Shown here: positions 48,068 to 57,458 of the stretch, piece after piece | Layout of the letters: each line of letters starts with the position of its first letter | Numbering within the stretch: position 1 is the first letter of the stretch | From: Bradyrhizobium forestalis | Lineage (GTDB): Bacteria; Pseudomonadota; Alphaproteobacteria; Rhizobiales; Xanthobacteraceae | Reading direction: 5' to 3' | Assembly: GCF_002795245.1 (NCBI RefSeq) | Contig: NZ_PGVG01000030.1 | Coordinates: forward strand, 1-64,000 | DNA: 64,000 nt | The notes under the pieces: generated by a model | What the model was told of the DNA's origin: nothing | What the model saw: the letters and a program-made list of their open reading frames with translations, nothing else | Databases searched by the model: none | Position numbers and translations under genes: made by a program

Positions 48068-49609
48068 CTAGTGCGAATAGGGTTTGCGGTTCGGTTGGCT
48101 GTTTGGCCGACTCTCGCGGCGCAAAAAGGCAACGCCTTGTATCCCATCAGGCGTCCCGGCGCTATGCGCGGAACGCTGTTCCGGACGGTCGACAGGCGAT
48201 GAATGCATCTTACCACCGGAGCGGCGGCGGCGAGAACCCTTGGAGGCATTCGGGCCGCTGCCGGGCCGTCCGTCAGCATGCCTTGCCTCGGCGTGCCGAC
48301 CTTCACCGTGCCTTACGTCGCCTTGCTTCCCGGCACTATGGTGGCGCCCGTCGGCATGCCTTTCGTCGGCACGCCGCCCGTCACCGTGCCGCGCGCCTTG
48401 CGGGCGCTGGCCGGGGCGGCCGCCCGGCCGGCCCTGTCGTGGCTGCGACGGGGCGGGGCCGGCATCGCGGCGGCCGGCGTCGGTGCGGTGATCCTCCCGC
48501 GGCAGCGCCACGCGGATCAGCCGCTCGATGTCGCGGAGATAGGCGAGTTCCTCGCCGCCCGCGACCAGCGAGATCGCAGTGCCGTCGGCGCCGGCGCGCG
48601 CGGTGCGGCCGATGCGGTGGACATAGGTCTCGGGCACGTTGGGCAGGTCGAAATTGATGACGTGGCTGATGCCGTCGACGTCGATGCCGCGGGCGGCGAT
48701 GTCGGTGGCGACCAGGGTGCGGATCTCGCCCGAGCGGAATTGGGCGAGCGTGCGCTCGCGATGGTTCTGCGACTTGTTGCCGTGGATGGCGTTGGCGGCG
48801 ATGCCGGCCTTGGCCAGCGTCTTCACCACCTTGTCCGCGCCATGCTTGGTGCGGGTGAAGACCAGCGCGCGGTTGATCGGCTCGTCCCTCAGGAGCTTGG
48901 TCAGGAAGGCGGGCTTGGCCGAGAAGTCGACCTGGAGGATGCGCTGGTTGATCCGCTCGGCGGTCGAGGAGACCGGAGTCACTGCAACGCGGGCGGGATC
49001 ACGCAGCATGGCGTCGGCGAGCTCGGCGATGTCCTTCGGCATGGTGGCCGAGAAGAACAGCGTCTGCCGCTTAATCGGCAGCTTGGCGACGATTTTGCGG
49101 ATGTCGTTGATGAAGCCCATGTCGAGCATGCGGTCGGCTTCGTCGAGCACGAGGAACTCGACGCTGGAAAGCCTCAAGCCGTTGCTCTGCACCAGGTCGA
49201 GCAGGCGGCCGGGAGTGGCGACCAGAACGTCGACGCCCTGCATCAGGGCGCGGACCTGGCGGCCCATCGGCACGCCGCCGATGGCAAGCGTCGAGGACAG
49301 GCGGATGTGGCGGCCGTAGGCGTTGAAGCTGTCGAGGATCTGGCCGGACAGCTCGCGGGTGGGCGAGAGCACCAGGACGCGGGCGGTCTTGGGCTGCGGC
49401 TTGATGCGGTTCTCGAGCAGGCGATGCAGGATCGGCAGCGCGAAGGACGCGGTCTTGCCGGTGCCGGTCTGGGCGATACCGACGACATCGCGGCCGGTCA
49501 GCGCCAGCGGGATGGTCTGGGCCTGGATCGGGGTGGGGGTGACGTAGTTCTCTTCATGAAGAGCGCGCGCGATGGGTTCGGCGAGGCCGAAGTCCTGAAA
49601 CGAAGTCAA
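48068..49609 (-). CDS. rhlE: DEAD-box RNA helicase RhlE-like
   Basis: 513 residues. Core helicase motifs: Q motif TPIQAQTIPLAL, motif I AQTGTGKTASF, PTRELSGQ, DEAD, SAT, and motif VI HRIGRTARAG, within about residues 1-370. The tail (about 380-513) is low-complexity, rich in Arg/Gly/His, with recurring RHADGR-type units (48265-48410), and is expected to bind RNA. It heads the rhlE-infA-csp group. Confidence 0.93.
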   Translation of the reverse strand: MTSFQDFGLAEPIARALHEENYVTPTPIQAQTIPLALTGRDVVGIAQTGTGKTASFALPILHRLLENRIKPQPKTARVLVLSPTRELSGQILDSFNAYGRHIRLSSTLAIGGVPMGRQVRALMQGVDVLVATPGRLLDLVQSNGLRLSSVEFLVLDEADRMLDMGFINDIRKIVAKLPIKRQTLFFSATMPKDIAELADAMLRDPARVAVTPVSSTAERINQRILQVDFSAKPAFLTKLLRDEPINRALVFTRTKHGADKVVKTLAKAGIAANAIHGNKSQNHRERTLAQFRSGEIRTLVATDIAARGIDVDGISHVINFDLPNVPETYVHRIGRTARAGADGTAISLVAGGEELAYLRDIERLIRVALPREDHRTDAGRRDAGPAPSQPRQGRPGGRPGQRPQGARHGDGRRADERHADGRHHSAGKQGDVRHGEGRHAEARHADGRPGSGPNASKGSRRRRSGGKMHSSPVDRPEQRSAHSAGTPDGIQGVAFLRRESRPNSQPNRKPYSH

Positions 49610-49888
49610 AAGAGGGTTCTTTCCATGTCAAAAGCGGGCGCCCGGCGCATTCAGCGCGGCGCGCGCAAAAGGGTGTCGAGAAGACACCTGCGTGTTTGGG
49701 GTGTCGGATGGCTTGGGAGATATGGGGCAAGCCAGAGGCCCGTAGGGGGCTTAAGAACACGCGGCTCGCAACGACCCCTCGATTCGCAAGAGGTCTCGAC
49801 CGCTCATATGGAACATCGAGGGGGCGCTTTCAAGGCAAGTCGGCCCCAAATAGCGGTTGCGGTGCAGAAATAGTTATGCCGGAAATTT

Positions 49889-49926
49889 AGACAGAAGTGT
49901 CATTTTGCTCAAAAAATGAACTGTCT
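49889..49926. promoter_or_regulatory. Inverted repeat upstream of the urea operon, possible enhancer site
   Basis: Arms AGACAG/CTGTCT and TCATTTT/AAAATGA are nested around a short centre. A second inverted pair AGTTTTG/CAAAACT spans 49956-49985. They lie about 70-150 bases before the sigma-54 promoter, where an activator such as NtrC would bind, but neither matches the classical NtrC site well. The rest of 49610-50130 shows no gene. Confidence 0.4.
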
Positions 49927-50040
49927 GCCACATTAGCATACATTTTATTCGCCCAAGTTTTGAGCAGGTGAGCGGCTGCAAAACTCCGATTTGCGCCAAA
50001 TTTTCAAATGAAATCAGTTGCTTGTTGTGTGTCCAGTCCA

Positions 50041-50055
50041 TGGCATGGTTCTTGC
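50041..50055 (+). promoter_or_regulatory. Sigma-54 (-24/-12) promoter of the urea transport/urease operon
   Basis: TGGCATGGTTCTTGC matches the TGGCAC-N5-TTGC consensus at all key bases, with GG and GC ten bases apart. It lies 75 bases before the urtA start. Nitrogen control of urea uptake through NtrC/RpoN is established in other proteobacteria. Confidence 0.75.
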
Positions 50056-50130
50056 GATTCCGTTAATCGCAGGCGGCCGTGGGGCCGTTTCGCAGCGTTT
50101 TCACGTCTGCGTCAGGGAGATGAGACACTC

Positions 50131-51459
50131 ATGTTTAGCAAATCCACTCACGATATAGCGGCGTCATTTAGCCGCCGCGGCGTGCTCGCCGCGACCGCCG
50201 GACTAGTGCTTGGTCTGGCTTCATTGACTGGCGCGAAGGCCGCGGACGACACCATCAAGGTCGGCGTGCTGCACTCCCTGTCCGGCACCATGGCGATCAG
50301 CGAAACCACGCTGAAGGACACCATCCTCTTCCTGATCGACGAGCAGAACAAGAAGGGCGGCGTGCTCGGCAAGAAGCTGGAAGCCGTCGTCGTGGACCCC
50401 GCGTCGAACTGGCCCTTGTTCGCCGAAAAGGCGCGCGAGCTGATCACCAAGGACAAGGTCTCGGTCGTGTTCGGCTGCTGGACCTCGGTGTCGCGTAAGT
50501 CGGTGCTCCCGGTGTTCAAGGAGCTGAACAACATTTTGTTCTACCCCGTGCAGTACGAGGGCGAGGAGAGCGAGCGCAACGTGTTCTATACGGGTGCGGC
50601 GCCGAACCAGCAGGCGATCCCCGCCGTCGACTATCTGATGAAGGAAGAGAAGGTGAAGCGCTGGGTGCTCGCAGGCACCGACTACGTCTATCCGCGTACC
50701 ACCAACAAGATCCTGGAAGCCTATCTGAAGTCCAAGGGTGTCGCCCAGGAAGACATCATGATCAACTACACGCCGTTCGGTCACTCCGACTGGCAGACGA
50801 TCGTGGCCGACATCAAGAAGTTCGGCTCGGCCGGCAAGAAGACCGCGGTGGTCTCGACCATCAACGGCGATGCCAACGTGCCCTTCTACAAGGAGCTCGG
50901 CAACCAGGGCATCAAGGCGAAGGACATCCCGGTCGTGGCGTTCTCGGTCGGTGAGGAAGAGCTCGCCGGCATCGACACCAAGCCGCTGGTCGGCCATCTC
51001 GCCGCCTGGAACTACTTCCAGTCGATCAAGACAAAGGACGGATCGAACGAGAAGTTCATCAAGGACTGGCAGGCCTACACCAAGAACCCGAAGCGCGTGA
51101 CCAACGACCCCATGGAAGCGCACGTGATCGGCTTCGCCATGTGGATCAAGGCCGTCGAGAAGGTGAAGTCGACCGATCCGGACAAGGTGATCGACGCGCT
51201 GCCCGGCATCGAGGCGCCGAACCTGACCGGTGGCGTATCGAAGATGCTGCCGAACCACCACATCACCAAGCCGGTGTTCATCGGCGAGATCAAGGGCAAC
51301 GGCCAGTTCGACGTGGTCTGGAAGACTCCCGGCCTCGTCGCGGGCGATGCCTGGTCGAAGGAGCTCGACGGCTCCAAGGACCTGATCGGCGACTGGGTCG
51401 GCAAGAAGTGCGGCAACTTCAACACAAAGACCAACAAGTGCCTCGGTTCGGGCTCCTGA
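50131..51459 (+). CDS. urtA: Urea ABC transporter substrate-binding protein
   Basis: 442 residues. Tat-like signal (SRRGVLAATAGLVLGLASLTGAKA), then a Leu/Ile/Val-type binding domain: DDTIKVGVLHSLSGTMAISE, VFGCWTSVSRKSVLPVF, NILFYPVQYEGEESERNVFYTGAAPNQQ (key segments) are typical of UrtA and FmdD. The start at 50131 has AGGGAGA upstream. The frame stays open back to 50008, but that would place the sigma-54 promoter inside the gene, so it is rejected. Confidence 0.95.
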   Translation: MFSKSTHDIAASFSRRGVLAATAGLVLGLASLTGAKAADDTIKVGVLHSLSGTMAISETTLKDTILFLIDEQNKKGGVLGKKLEAVVVDPASNWPLFAEKARELITKDKVSVVFGCWTSVSRKSVLPVFKELNNILFYPVQYEGEESERNVFYTGAAPNQQAIPAVDYLMKEEKVKRWVLAGTDYVYPRTTNKILEAYLKSKGVAQEDIMINYTPFGHSDWQTIVADIKKFGSAGKKTAVVSTINGDANVPFYKELGNQGIKAKDIPVVAFSVGEEELAGIDTKPLVGHLAAWNYFQSIKTKDGSNEKFIKDWQAYTKNPKRVTNDPMEAHVIGFAMWIKAVEKVKSTDPDKVIDALPGIEAPNLTGGVSKMLPNHHITKPVFIGEIKGNGQFDVVWKTPGLVAGDAWSKELDGSKDLIGDWVGKKCGNFNTKTNKCLGSGS

Positions 51460-51487
51460 TCCGGATCTGACGTTCCATCGCACGACC

Positions 51488-51517
51488 GGAGAGGGCGGCG
51501 ATCCCGCCGCCTTCTCC
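51488..51517 (+). promoter_or_regulatory. Stem-loop between urtA and urtB
   Basis: GGAGAGGGCGGC pairs with GCCGCCTTCTCC through one G-U wobble. There is no T-run. Such hairpins after binding-protein genes usually stabilise the upstream message or reduce read-through, giving more UrtA than permease. Confidence 0.7.
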
Positions 51518-51543
51518 ACTCATTTCTGCCGGGGTCTTTCACA

Positions 51544-53151
51544 GTGCCAGCCCATTTGTCCGCACGTCTCTGCTCGCTTGCGCTCTCGCTGTTTCTGATC
51601 GCGTTCGCGCTGCCGGCCTTTGCCGGTCCGTTCGAGGATGCGGTCGCCAAGTTCGCCAATGACGATTTTTCCGACACGGAAGAGGCGATCGGCGTGGTCG
51701 CGGGCAGCGGCAACAAGCTGGCGTTCCCCATCATCAGCGCGCTTCAGGACAGCCGCCTCATGGCCGATCCTGACAGCAAGAAGGTTTACGTCACCGGCGC
51801 CGACGGCAAGTCGATCGACGCTGCGACCGGCGAGGCCGTCGCCAGCGTTCCCGACAGTGCGAGCGCGGTTCGCCTCAACAACCGCCTGCGTCGCAGCGTC
51901 GATGCCGCGCTCGGCAGCCTGACGCTCCAATCGCCCGATCTGTCGACGCGCCTGCAGGCCGCGCAGTCGGTCTTCAAGTCGCACGAGGAGACCGCACTCG
52001 AGGCGGTCGATGCCGCGCTCGCCAAGGAAACCAACCGATCCGTCAAGACCGCGCTCGGTGAGGCCCGCGCCGCGATCCTGCTGTTCAAGTCGGACGCCAC
52101 CGAGGTCGAGAAGCTCGAGGCCGTCGCCACCCTCAAGGCTCGCGGTGACCAGGAGGCGCTGGCGCTGCTCACCGGCATGGGCGATCAGCCGACCTCGGTG
52201 ACCAAGGCCGCCGCGAGCGCGATCGGCTCGATCCAGAACTCGCTCGCGATCTGGTCCATGGTGCAGAACGCCTGGTACGGCCTCTCGCTTGGCTCTGTGC
52301 TGCTGCTCGCCGCGATCGGGCTCGCCATCACCTTCGGCGTGATGGGCGTCATCAACATGGCCCATGGCGAGATGGTGATGTTAGGGGCCTACACCACCTT
52401 TGTGGTGCAGGAGGTGATCCGCACCCGTTATCCCGGCCTGTTCGACTATTCGCTGCTGATCGCGGTGCCGCTCGCCTTCCTCGTCGCCGGCGCCATCGGC
52501 GTGCTGATCGAGCGCAGCATCATCCGCTTCCTCTACGGCCGTCCGCTGGAGACGCTGCTGGCGACCTGGGGCCTGTCGCTGGTGCTGCAGCAGGCCGTGC
52601 GCACCATGTTCGGCCCGACCAATCGCGAGGTCGGTAATCCCTCCTGGATGAGCGGTGCGTTCGAGCTCGGTCAGATCACCATCACCTATAACCGGCTCTG
52701 GATCCTTCTCTTCACGCTCGCGGTGTTCGCGATCCTGCTCGCGATGCTGCGCTACACCGCGCTCGGCCTCGAGATGCGCGCCGTGACGCAGAACCGCCGC
52801 ATGGCGGCCTCGATGGGCATCGCCACCTCGCGCGTCGACGCGCTCACCTTCGGCCTCGGCTCGGGCATTGCCGGTATCGCCGGCGTGGCGCTGTCGCAGA
52901 TCGACAATGTCAGCCCCAATCTCGGCCAGAGCTACATCATCGACAGCTTCATGGTCGTGGTGTTCGGCGGGGTCGGCAATCTCTGGGGCACGCTGGTCGG
53001 CGCCTTCACGCTCGGCATCGCCAACAAGTTCCTGGAGCCGGTCGCCGGCGCCGTGCTCGGCAAGATCGCGATCCTGGTTCTCATCATCCTGTTCATTCAA
53101 AAGCGCCCGCGCGGCCTGTTCGCGCTCAAGGGCCGTGCGGTGGAAGCATGA
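51544..53151 (+). CDS. urtB: Urea ABC transporter permease UrtB
   Basis: 535 residues from a GTG start. A signal-like segment (1-28) and an Ala-rich helical periplasmic domain of about 200 residues precede the LivH-type permease (from about residue 235: SLGSVLLLAAIGLAITFGVMGVINMAHGEMVMLGAY). This N-terminal extension is normal for UrtB. Its stop overlaps urtC (ATGA). Confidence 0.95.
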   Translation: MPAHLSARLCSLALSLFLIAFALPAFAGPFEDAVAKFANDDFSDTEEAIGVVAGSGNKLAFPIISALQDSRLMADPDSKKVYVTGADGKSIDAATGEAVASVPDSASAVRLNNRLRRSVDAALGSLTLQSPDLSTRLQAAQSVFKSHEETALEAVDAALAKETNRSVKTALGEARAAILLFKSDATEVEKLEAVATLKARGDQEALALLTGMGDQPTSVTKAAASAIGSIQNSLAIWSMVQNAWYGLSLGSVLLLAAIGLAITFGVMGVINMAHGEMVMLGAYTTFVVQEVIRTRYPGLFDYSLLIAVPLAFLVAGAIGVLIERSIIRFLYGRPLETLLATWGLSLVLQQAVRTMFGPTNREVGNPSWMSGAFELGQITITYNRLWILLFTLAVFAILLAMLRYTALGLEMRAVTQNRRMAASMGIATSRVDALTFGLGSGIAGIAGVALSQIDNVSPNLGQSYIIDSFMVVVFGGVGNLWGTLVGAFTLGIANKFLEPVAGAVLGKIAILVLIILFIQKRPRGLFALKGRAVEA

Positions 53152-54326
53152 CCCCTCACATGCTGACGCGATCGCTTGACCGCAGCGCGACGATCTTCCT
53201 CGCGATCGTGGCGGCCTGCGGCATCCTCATCCCGCTCTCCAACCTGCTGCTGCCCGCGAACTCGTTCCTGCAGGTGCCGACCTATCTCGTCGCGCTCTGG
53301 GGCAAGTATGTCTGCTACGCGATCCTGGCGCTTTCGATCGACCTGATCTGGGGCTATTGCGGCATTCTCTCGCTCGGCCATGGCGCGTTCTTCGCGCTCG
53401 GCGGCTACGCCATGGGCATGTACCTGATGCGCCAGATCGGCACCCGCGGCGTCTACGGCAACCCGATCCTGCCCGACTTCATGGTGTTCCTGAACTGGCA
53501 GAAGCTGCCCTGGTACTGGTACGGCTTCGACATGTTCTGGTTCGCGGCGCTGATGGTGCTGGTCGTGCCCGGCCTGCTCGCCTTCTGCTTCGGCTGGCTC
53601 GCCTTCCGCTCCCGCGTCACCGGCGTGTATCTGTCGATCATCACGCAGGCGATGACCTACGCGCTGCTGCTCGCCTTCTTCCGCAACGATTTCGGCTTCG
53701 GCGGCAATAACGGTCTGACCGACTTCAAGGACATTCTGGGCTTCAACGTGCAGGCGGAGGGGACGCGTGCCGCGCTATTCGCGCTGAGTTGCCTGGCGCT
53801 GATCGTCGGTTTCCTGATCTGCCGCGCCATCGTCTCGTCCAAGCTCGGCAAGGTGCTGATCGCGGTGCGCGACGCGGAATCGCGCACGCGCTTCCTCGGC
53901 TATCGCGTCGAATCCTACAAGCTGTTCGTGTTCACGGTGTCGGCTTGCATGGCCGGCGTTGCCGGTGCGCTCTATGTGCCGCAGGTCGGCATCATCAATC
54001 CATCCGAATTCGCGCCGGGCAATTCGATCGAGGCGGTGATCTGGGTCGCGGTCGGCGGCCGCGGCACGCTGGTCGGCGCCGCGCTCGGCGCCGTCGTCGT
54101 CAACTACGCGAAAACGTTCTTCACATCGGGCGTGCTGGCGCCGTACTGGCTGTTCATGCTGGGTGCATTGTTCATCCTGGTGACGCTGCTGCTGCCCAAG
54201 GGCATCGTCGGCACCTTCAACGCCTGGTGGGATCAGTCGAAGGAAAAGCGCACTGCCGCGGCCATTGCGAGCGCGGCGGCCGAAGACGGCGTCACCGAAC
54301 CCAAGATGGCGGAGGAGCGGTCATGA
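53148..54326 (+). CDS. urtC: Urea ABC transporter permease UrtC
   Basis: 392 residues, LivM-type permease with about eight membrane segments. Seen directly: DLIWGYCGILSLGHGAFFALGGYAMGMYL and VGGRGTLVGAALGAVVVNYAKT. Overlaps urtB by four bases at the start and urtD by four at the end, so translation is coupled along the operon. Confidence 0.95.
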   Translation: MTPHMLTRSLDRSATIFLAIVAACGILIPLSNLLLPANSFLQVPTYLVALWGKYVCYAILALSIDLIWGYCGILSLGHGAFFALGGYAMGMYLMRQIGTRGVYGNPILPDFMVFLNWQKLPWYWYGFDMFWFAALMVLVVPGLLAFCFGWLAFRSRVTGVYLSIITQAMTYALLLAFFRNDFGFGGNNGLTDFKDILGFNVQAEGTRAALFALSCLALIVGFLICRAIVSSKLGKVLIAVRDAESRTRFLGYRVESYKLFVFTVSACMAGVAGALYVPQVGIINPSEFAPGNSIEAVIWVAVGGRGTLVGAALGAVVVNYAKTFFTSGVLAPYWLFMLGALFILVTLLLPKGIVGTFNAWWDQSKEKRTAAAIASAAAEDGVTEPKMAEERS

Positions 54327-55084
54327 ACGTCATGGACACCCGCGCAACCTCGGCGATGCTCTACCTCGATGGCGTGCACGTCTCGTTCGACGGCTTCCAC
54401 GCCATCAACAATCTGTCGCTGACACTCGAGCCCGGCGAGATGCGCGCCATCATCGGCCCGAACGGCGCCGGCAAGACCACGATGATGGACATCATCACCG
54501 GCAAGACCAAGCCCGACGAGGGCACCGTGCTGTTCGACGGCGTCACCGACCTGACGCGGCTCGACGAGACCCGCATCGCCGAGCTCGGCATCGGCCGCAA
54601 GTTCCAGAAGCCGACCGTGTTCGAGAGCCAGACCGTGCAGGACAACCTGCTGCTCGCGCTCAATGTCGACCACTCGGTTCGCGGCACGTTGTTCTGGCGC
54701 GGCAGCAAGGCTGAGTCCGAGCGCATCGACAAGGTGCTGGAGACGATCCGCCTCACCGACGCACGTAACCGCCTTGCCGGCAGCCTCAGTCATGGCCAGA
54801 AGCAGTGGCTCGAGATCGGCATGCTGCTGGCGCAGGACCCGAAACTGCTGCTGGTCGACGAGCCTGTTGCCGGCATGACCGACGTCGAGACGCATCTCAC
54901 GGCCGAGCTCTTGAAGGAGATCAACAAGACCCATACCGTGATGGTGGTCGAGCACGACATGACGTTCGTGCGCGAGCTCGGCGTCAAGGTCACCTGCCTG
55001 CACGAAGGCACGGTGCTCGCCGAAGGCACCATCGACCAGGTCTCGTCCAACGAGCGGGTCATCGAAGTCTATCTGGGACGCTGA
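54323..55084 (+). CDS. urtD: Urea ABC transporter ATP-binding protein UrtD
   Basis: 253 residues, LivG-type ATPase. Walker A GPNGAGKTTMMD, the Q-loop GRKFQKPTVFE, signature LSHGQKQWLEIGMLL and Walker B LLLVDEPVAGMTD. The LSHGQ signature replaces LSGGQ, as usual in UrtD. Start at 54323 overlaps urtC. Confidence 0.95.
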   Translation: MNVMDTRATSAMLYLDGVHVSFDGFHAINNLSLTLEPGEMRAIIGPNGAGKTTMMDIITGKTKPDEGTVLFDGVTDLTRLDETRIAELGIGRKFQKPTVFESQTVQDNLLLALNVDHSVRGTLFWRGSKAESERIDKVLETIRLTDARNRLAGSLSHGQKQWLEIGMLLAQDPKLLLVDEPVAGMTDVETHLTAELLKEINKTHTVMVVEHDMTFVRELGVKVTCLHEGTVLAEGTIDQVSSNERVIEVYLGR

Positions 55085-55087
55085 GCG

Positions 55088-55783
55088 ATGCTTGAGGTCA
55101 AGGACATCAACCTGTTCTACGGCGCGGCGCAGGCGCTACGCGGCGTCTCCATCTCGGCGGACCCGGGCAAAGTGACCTGCGTGCTCGGGCGCAACGGCGT
55201 CGGCAAGACCTCGCTGCTGCGCGCCATGGTCGGGCAATATCCGATCTCCTCGGGCGCGATCGTGCTCGACGGCAGCGACATCACCGGCCTGAAGCCCTAT
55301 GAGCGCGCCCGCAAGGGCATCGGCTTCGTGCCGCAGGGCCGCGAGATCTTTCCGCTGCTAACGGTCGAGGAGAACCTCAAGACCGGCTTCGGTCCACTCA
55401 AGCGCGAGGACAGGCACATTCCGGACGACGTGTTCTCGCTGTTTCCGGTGCTGCAATCCATGCTCGGCCGGCGCGGCGGGGACCTCTCCGGCGGCCAGCA
55501 GCAGCAGCTCGCGATCGGCCGCGCGCTGGTGATGCGGCCGAAGCTTCTCCTGCTCGACGAGCCGACCGAGGGCATCCAGCCCTCGATCATCAAGGACATC
55601 GGCCGCGCGATTTCATATTTGCGCAACCTCGGCAACATCGCCATCGTGCTGGTTGAACAATATCTCGACTTTGCCTGCGAACTCGGCGACAGTTTCGCCG
55701 TGATGGATCGCGGTGCGGTGAAGTTCACTTGCGATCGCTCCAATCTCGACGCGAGCGAAATCAGCCGCCAGATGGCGCTGTAG
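55088..55783 (+). CDS. urtE: Urea ABC transporter ATP-binding protein UrtE
   Basis: 231 residues, LivF-type ATPase. Walker A GRNGVGKTSLLRAMVG, FVPQGREIFPLLTVEENL, signature LSGGQQQQLAIGRALV and Walker B LLLLDEPTEGIQPS; the DEPTEGIQPSI wording is typical of UrtE. Begins three bases after urtD. Confidence 0.95.
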   Translation: MLEVKDINLFYGAAQALRGVSISADPGKVTCVLGRNGVGKTSLLRAMVGQYPISSGAIVLDGSDITGLKPYERARKGIGFVPQGREIFPLLTVEENLKTGFGPLKREDRHIPDDVFSLFPVLQSMLGRRGGDLSGGQQQQLAIGRALVMRPKLLLLDEPTEGIQPSIIKDIGRAISYLRNLGNIAIVLVEQYLDFACELGDSFAVMDRGAVKFTCDRSNLDASEISRQMAL

Positions 55784-55814
55784 GCCATTCTGCCGCGACC
55801 GGCTGGGGAGGCGG

Positions 55815-56645
55815 ATGCGCAGCGACGTTTCAGTCACATCCGGGGTGTTCGAGGCGAACCGTGCCCGCGGCGCGGTGCGCTTCGACGTCCATGCCCGCGA
55901 TGGCGTGACGCGGCGCGGGGTCTTGCATGAATCCGGCTCCCTGCGCGTGCGCTTTCCCTCGCCGGAAGGCGAGGGACTCTCCGGCGTGTTCGTCAACACG
56001 GCTGGCGGCGTCGCCGGCGGGGACAGTTTTGACATCGACATCGCAGCTGGCCAGGACTCGCGGCTGACATTGACCACGGCGGCGGCCGAAAAGGTCTATC
56101 GTGCGCCCGGGGCCGCGGCGCAGCTCAGTATTGCCTTGAAGGTTGCCGCGGGCGCGCATCTGTCCTGGTTGCCCCAGGAGACGATCCTGTTTGATCGCGC
56201 CAAGGTCCACCGCCGCTTCGACATCGCGCTCGATGAAGCCGCCTCGCTACTGCTCTGCGAGATCGTCGTATTCGGTCGCGCCGCCATGGGCGAGCGGATG
56301 GAGCAGGGCGAGTTCGTCGACCGCTGGCGGCTGCGTCGCAGTGGCAAGCTGGTGTTCGCCGAGACCATCAGGCTCGATGGCGATATCGGCGTCAAGCTCG
56401 CGCGATCCGCGGTTACCAAGGGCGGGGCCGCAATCGGCACGGCGCTGATCGTGCCCGGCGACGAGTCACTGGTCGAGCGCATCCGCGAGGCTTCGGACTC
56501 TTTCGCCGGCGAGGTCGGGATATCCGCCTGGAATGGCTTTGCAATGGCCCGGTTCTGTGCCCAAGATGCGGCGCGTTTGCGCGCCGACATGATGGCGGTG
56601 CTGGCGCGCACGGGTGCGGCCTTGCCGCGGCTCTGGTTGAACTGA
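55815..56645 (+). CDS. ureD: Urease accessory protein UreD
   Basis: 276 residues. Seen directly: VNTAGGVAGGDSFDIDIAAGQDSRLTLTTAAAEKVYR (key segment), LSWLPQETILFDRAKVHRRFDI and CEIVVFGRAAMGERMEQGEFVDRWRLRR. UreD scaffolds the apo-urease for nickel insertion with UreF and UreG. GGGGAGG precedes the start; it links the transporter to the urease genes. Confidence 0.94.
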   Translation: MRSDVSVTSGVFEANRARGAVRFDVHARDGVTRRGVLHESGSLRVRFPSPEGEGLSGVFVNTAGGVAGGDSFDIDIAAGQDSRLTLTTAAAEKVYRAPGAAAQLSIALKVAAGAHLSWLPQETILFDRAKVHRRFDIALDEAASLLLCEIVVFGRAAMGERMEQGEFVDRWRLRRSGKLVFAETIRLDGDIGVKLARSAVTKGGAAIGTALIVPGDESLVERIREASDSFAGEVGISAWNGFAMARFCAQDAARLRADMMAVLARTGAALPRLWLN

Positions 56646-56682
56646 CTGGCTGAATTGACGTGTTGAACGGAAGAGATCTCGC

Positions 56683-56985
56683 ATGAACCTGTCTCCCCGC
56701 GAAAAGGACAAGCTTCTGATCTCGATGGCGGCCATCGTGGCGCGCCGCAGGCTGGACCGCGGCGTCAAGCTCAACCATCCCGAGGCGGTCGCGATCATCT
56801 CCGATTTCATTCTCGAAGGCGCCCGCGACGGCCGCACCGTGGCCGAGTTGATGCAATCCGGTGCGCAGGTCCTCACCCGCGACCAGGTGATGCCCGGCAT
56901 TCCCGAGATGATCCACGACATCCAGGTCGAGGCGACTTTTCCTGATGGCACCAAGCTCGTCACAGTGCACGAGCCGATCAGGTAG
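56683..56985 (+). CDS. ureA: Urease gamma subunit
   Basis: 100 residues, the normal length. MNLSPREKDKLLISMAAIVARRRLDRGVKLNHPEAVA and GRTVAELMQSGAQVLTRDQVM are typical. Combines with UreB and UreC in the cytoplasmic nickel enzyme that hydrolyses urea to ammonia and carbamate. Confidence 0.97.
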   Translation: MNLSPREKDKLLISMAAIVARRRLDRGVKLNHPEAVAIISDFILEGARDGRTVAELMQSGAQVLTRDQVMPGIPEMIHDIQVEATFPDGTKLVTVHEPIR

Positions 56986-56993
56986 TTTGAATT

Positions 56994-57086
56994 CGTCATT
57001 CCGGGGCGCCCGCAGGGCGAACCCGGAATCCAGAGGTTTTGGTTTCGAGATTCCGGCCTTCTCGCTGCGCGAGCCCCGGAATGACG
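56994..57086. repeat. Palindromic repeat, CGTCATTCCGG family, copy 2 (inside the urease operon)
   Basis: Ends CGTCATTCCGGGG and CCCCGGAATGACG are inverted copies; internal GGAATC/GATTCC pieces match copy 1 at 4281-4387. It fills the ureA-ureB spacer and leaves just enough room for the ureB ribosome binding site GAGGAGGA. Confidence 0.85.
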
Positions 57087-57097
57087 AGGAGGATAGA

Positions 57098-57403
57098 ATG
57101 ATCCCCGGCGAACTCTTCATCCAGGACGGCGAGATCGAGCTCAATGCCGGCCGCAAGACCGTGACGTTGACGGTCGCCAACACCGGCGACCGCCCGATCC
57201 AGGTCGGCTCGCACTACCATTTCTTCGAGACCAACCCCGCGTTGAAGTTTGACCGCAAGAAGTCCCGCGGCATGCGCCTCGACATCGCCGCCGGCACCGC
57301 CGTCCGCTTCGAGCCCGGCCAGACCCGCGACGTCCAGCTCGTCGCCCTGGCGGGAAAGAAGACGATCTACGGTTTCCGCGGCGACGTGATGGGGAAGCTG
57401 TGA
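57098..57403 (+). CDS. ureB: Urease beta subunit
   Basis: 101 residues. MIPGELFIQDGEIELNAGRKT, VGSHYHFFETNPALKFDRKKSRGMRLDIAAGTAVRFEPGQTRDV (key segments) are diagnostic. Start at 57098 follows GAGGAGGA. Separate ureA and ureB genes, not fused. Confidence 0.97.
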   Translation: MIPGELFIQDGEIELNAGRKTVTLTVANTGDRPIQVGSHYHFFETNPALKFDRKKSRGMRLDIAAGTAVRFEPGQTRDVQLVALAGKKTIYGFRGDVMGKL

Positions 57404-57458
57404 GAGTGAGCTGAGGCGAGCGCGGTGATCTACAGTGAGGTGAGCAAACTGGTCGGGC

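Noticed and set aside
50008..50130. N-terminal extension of urtA from 50008
   Set aside because: It would contain the sigma-54 promoter and precede the signal peptide; the start at 50131 has a ribosome binding site.
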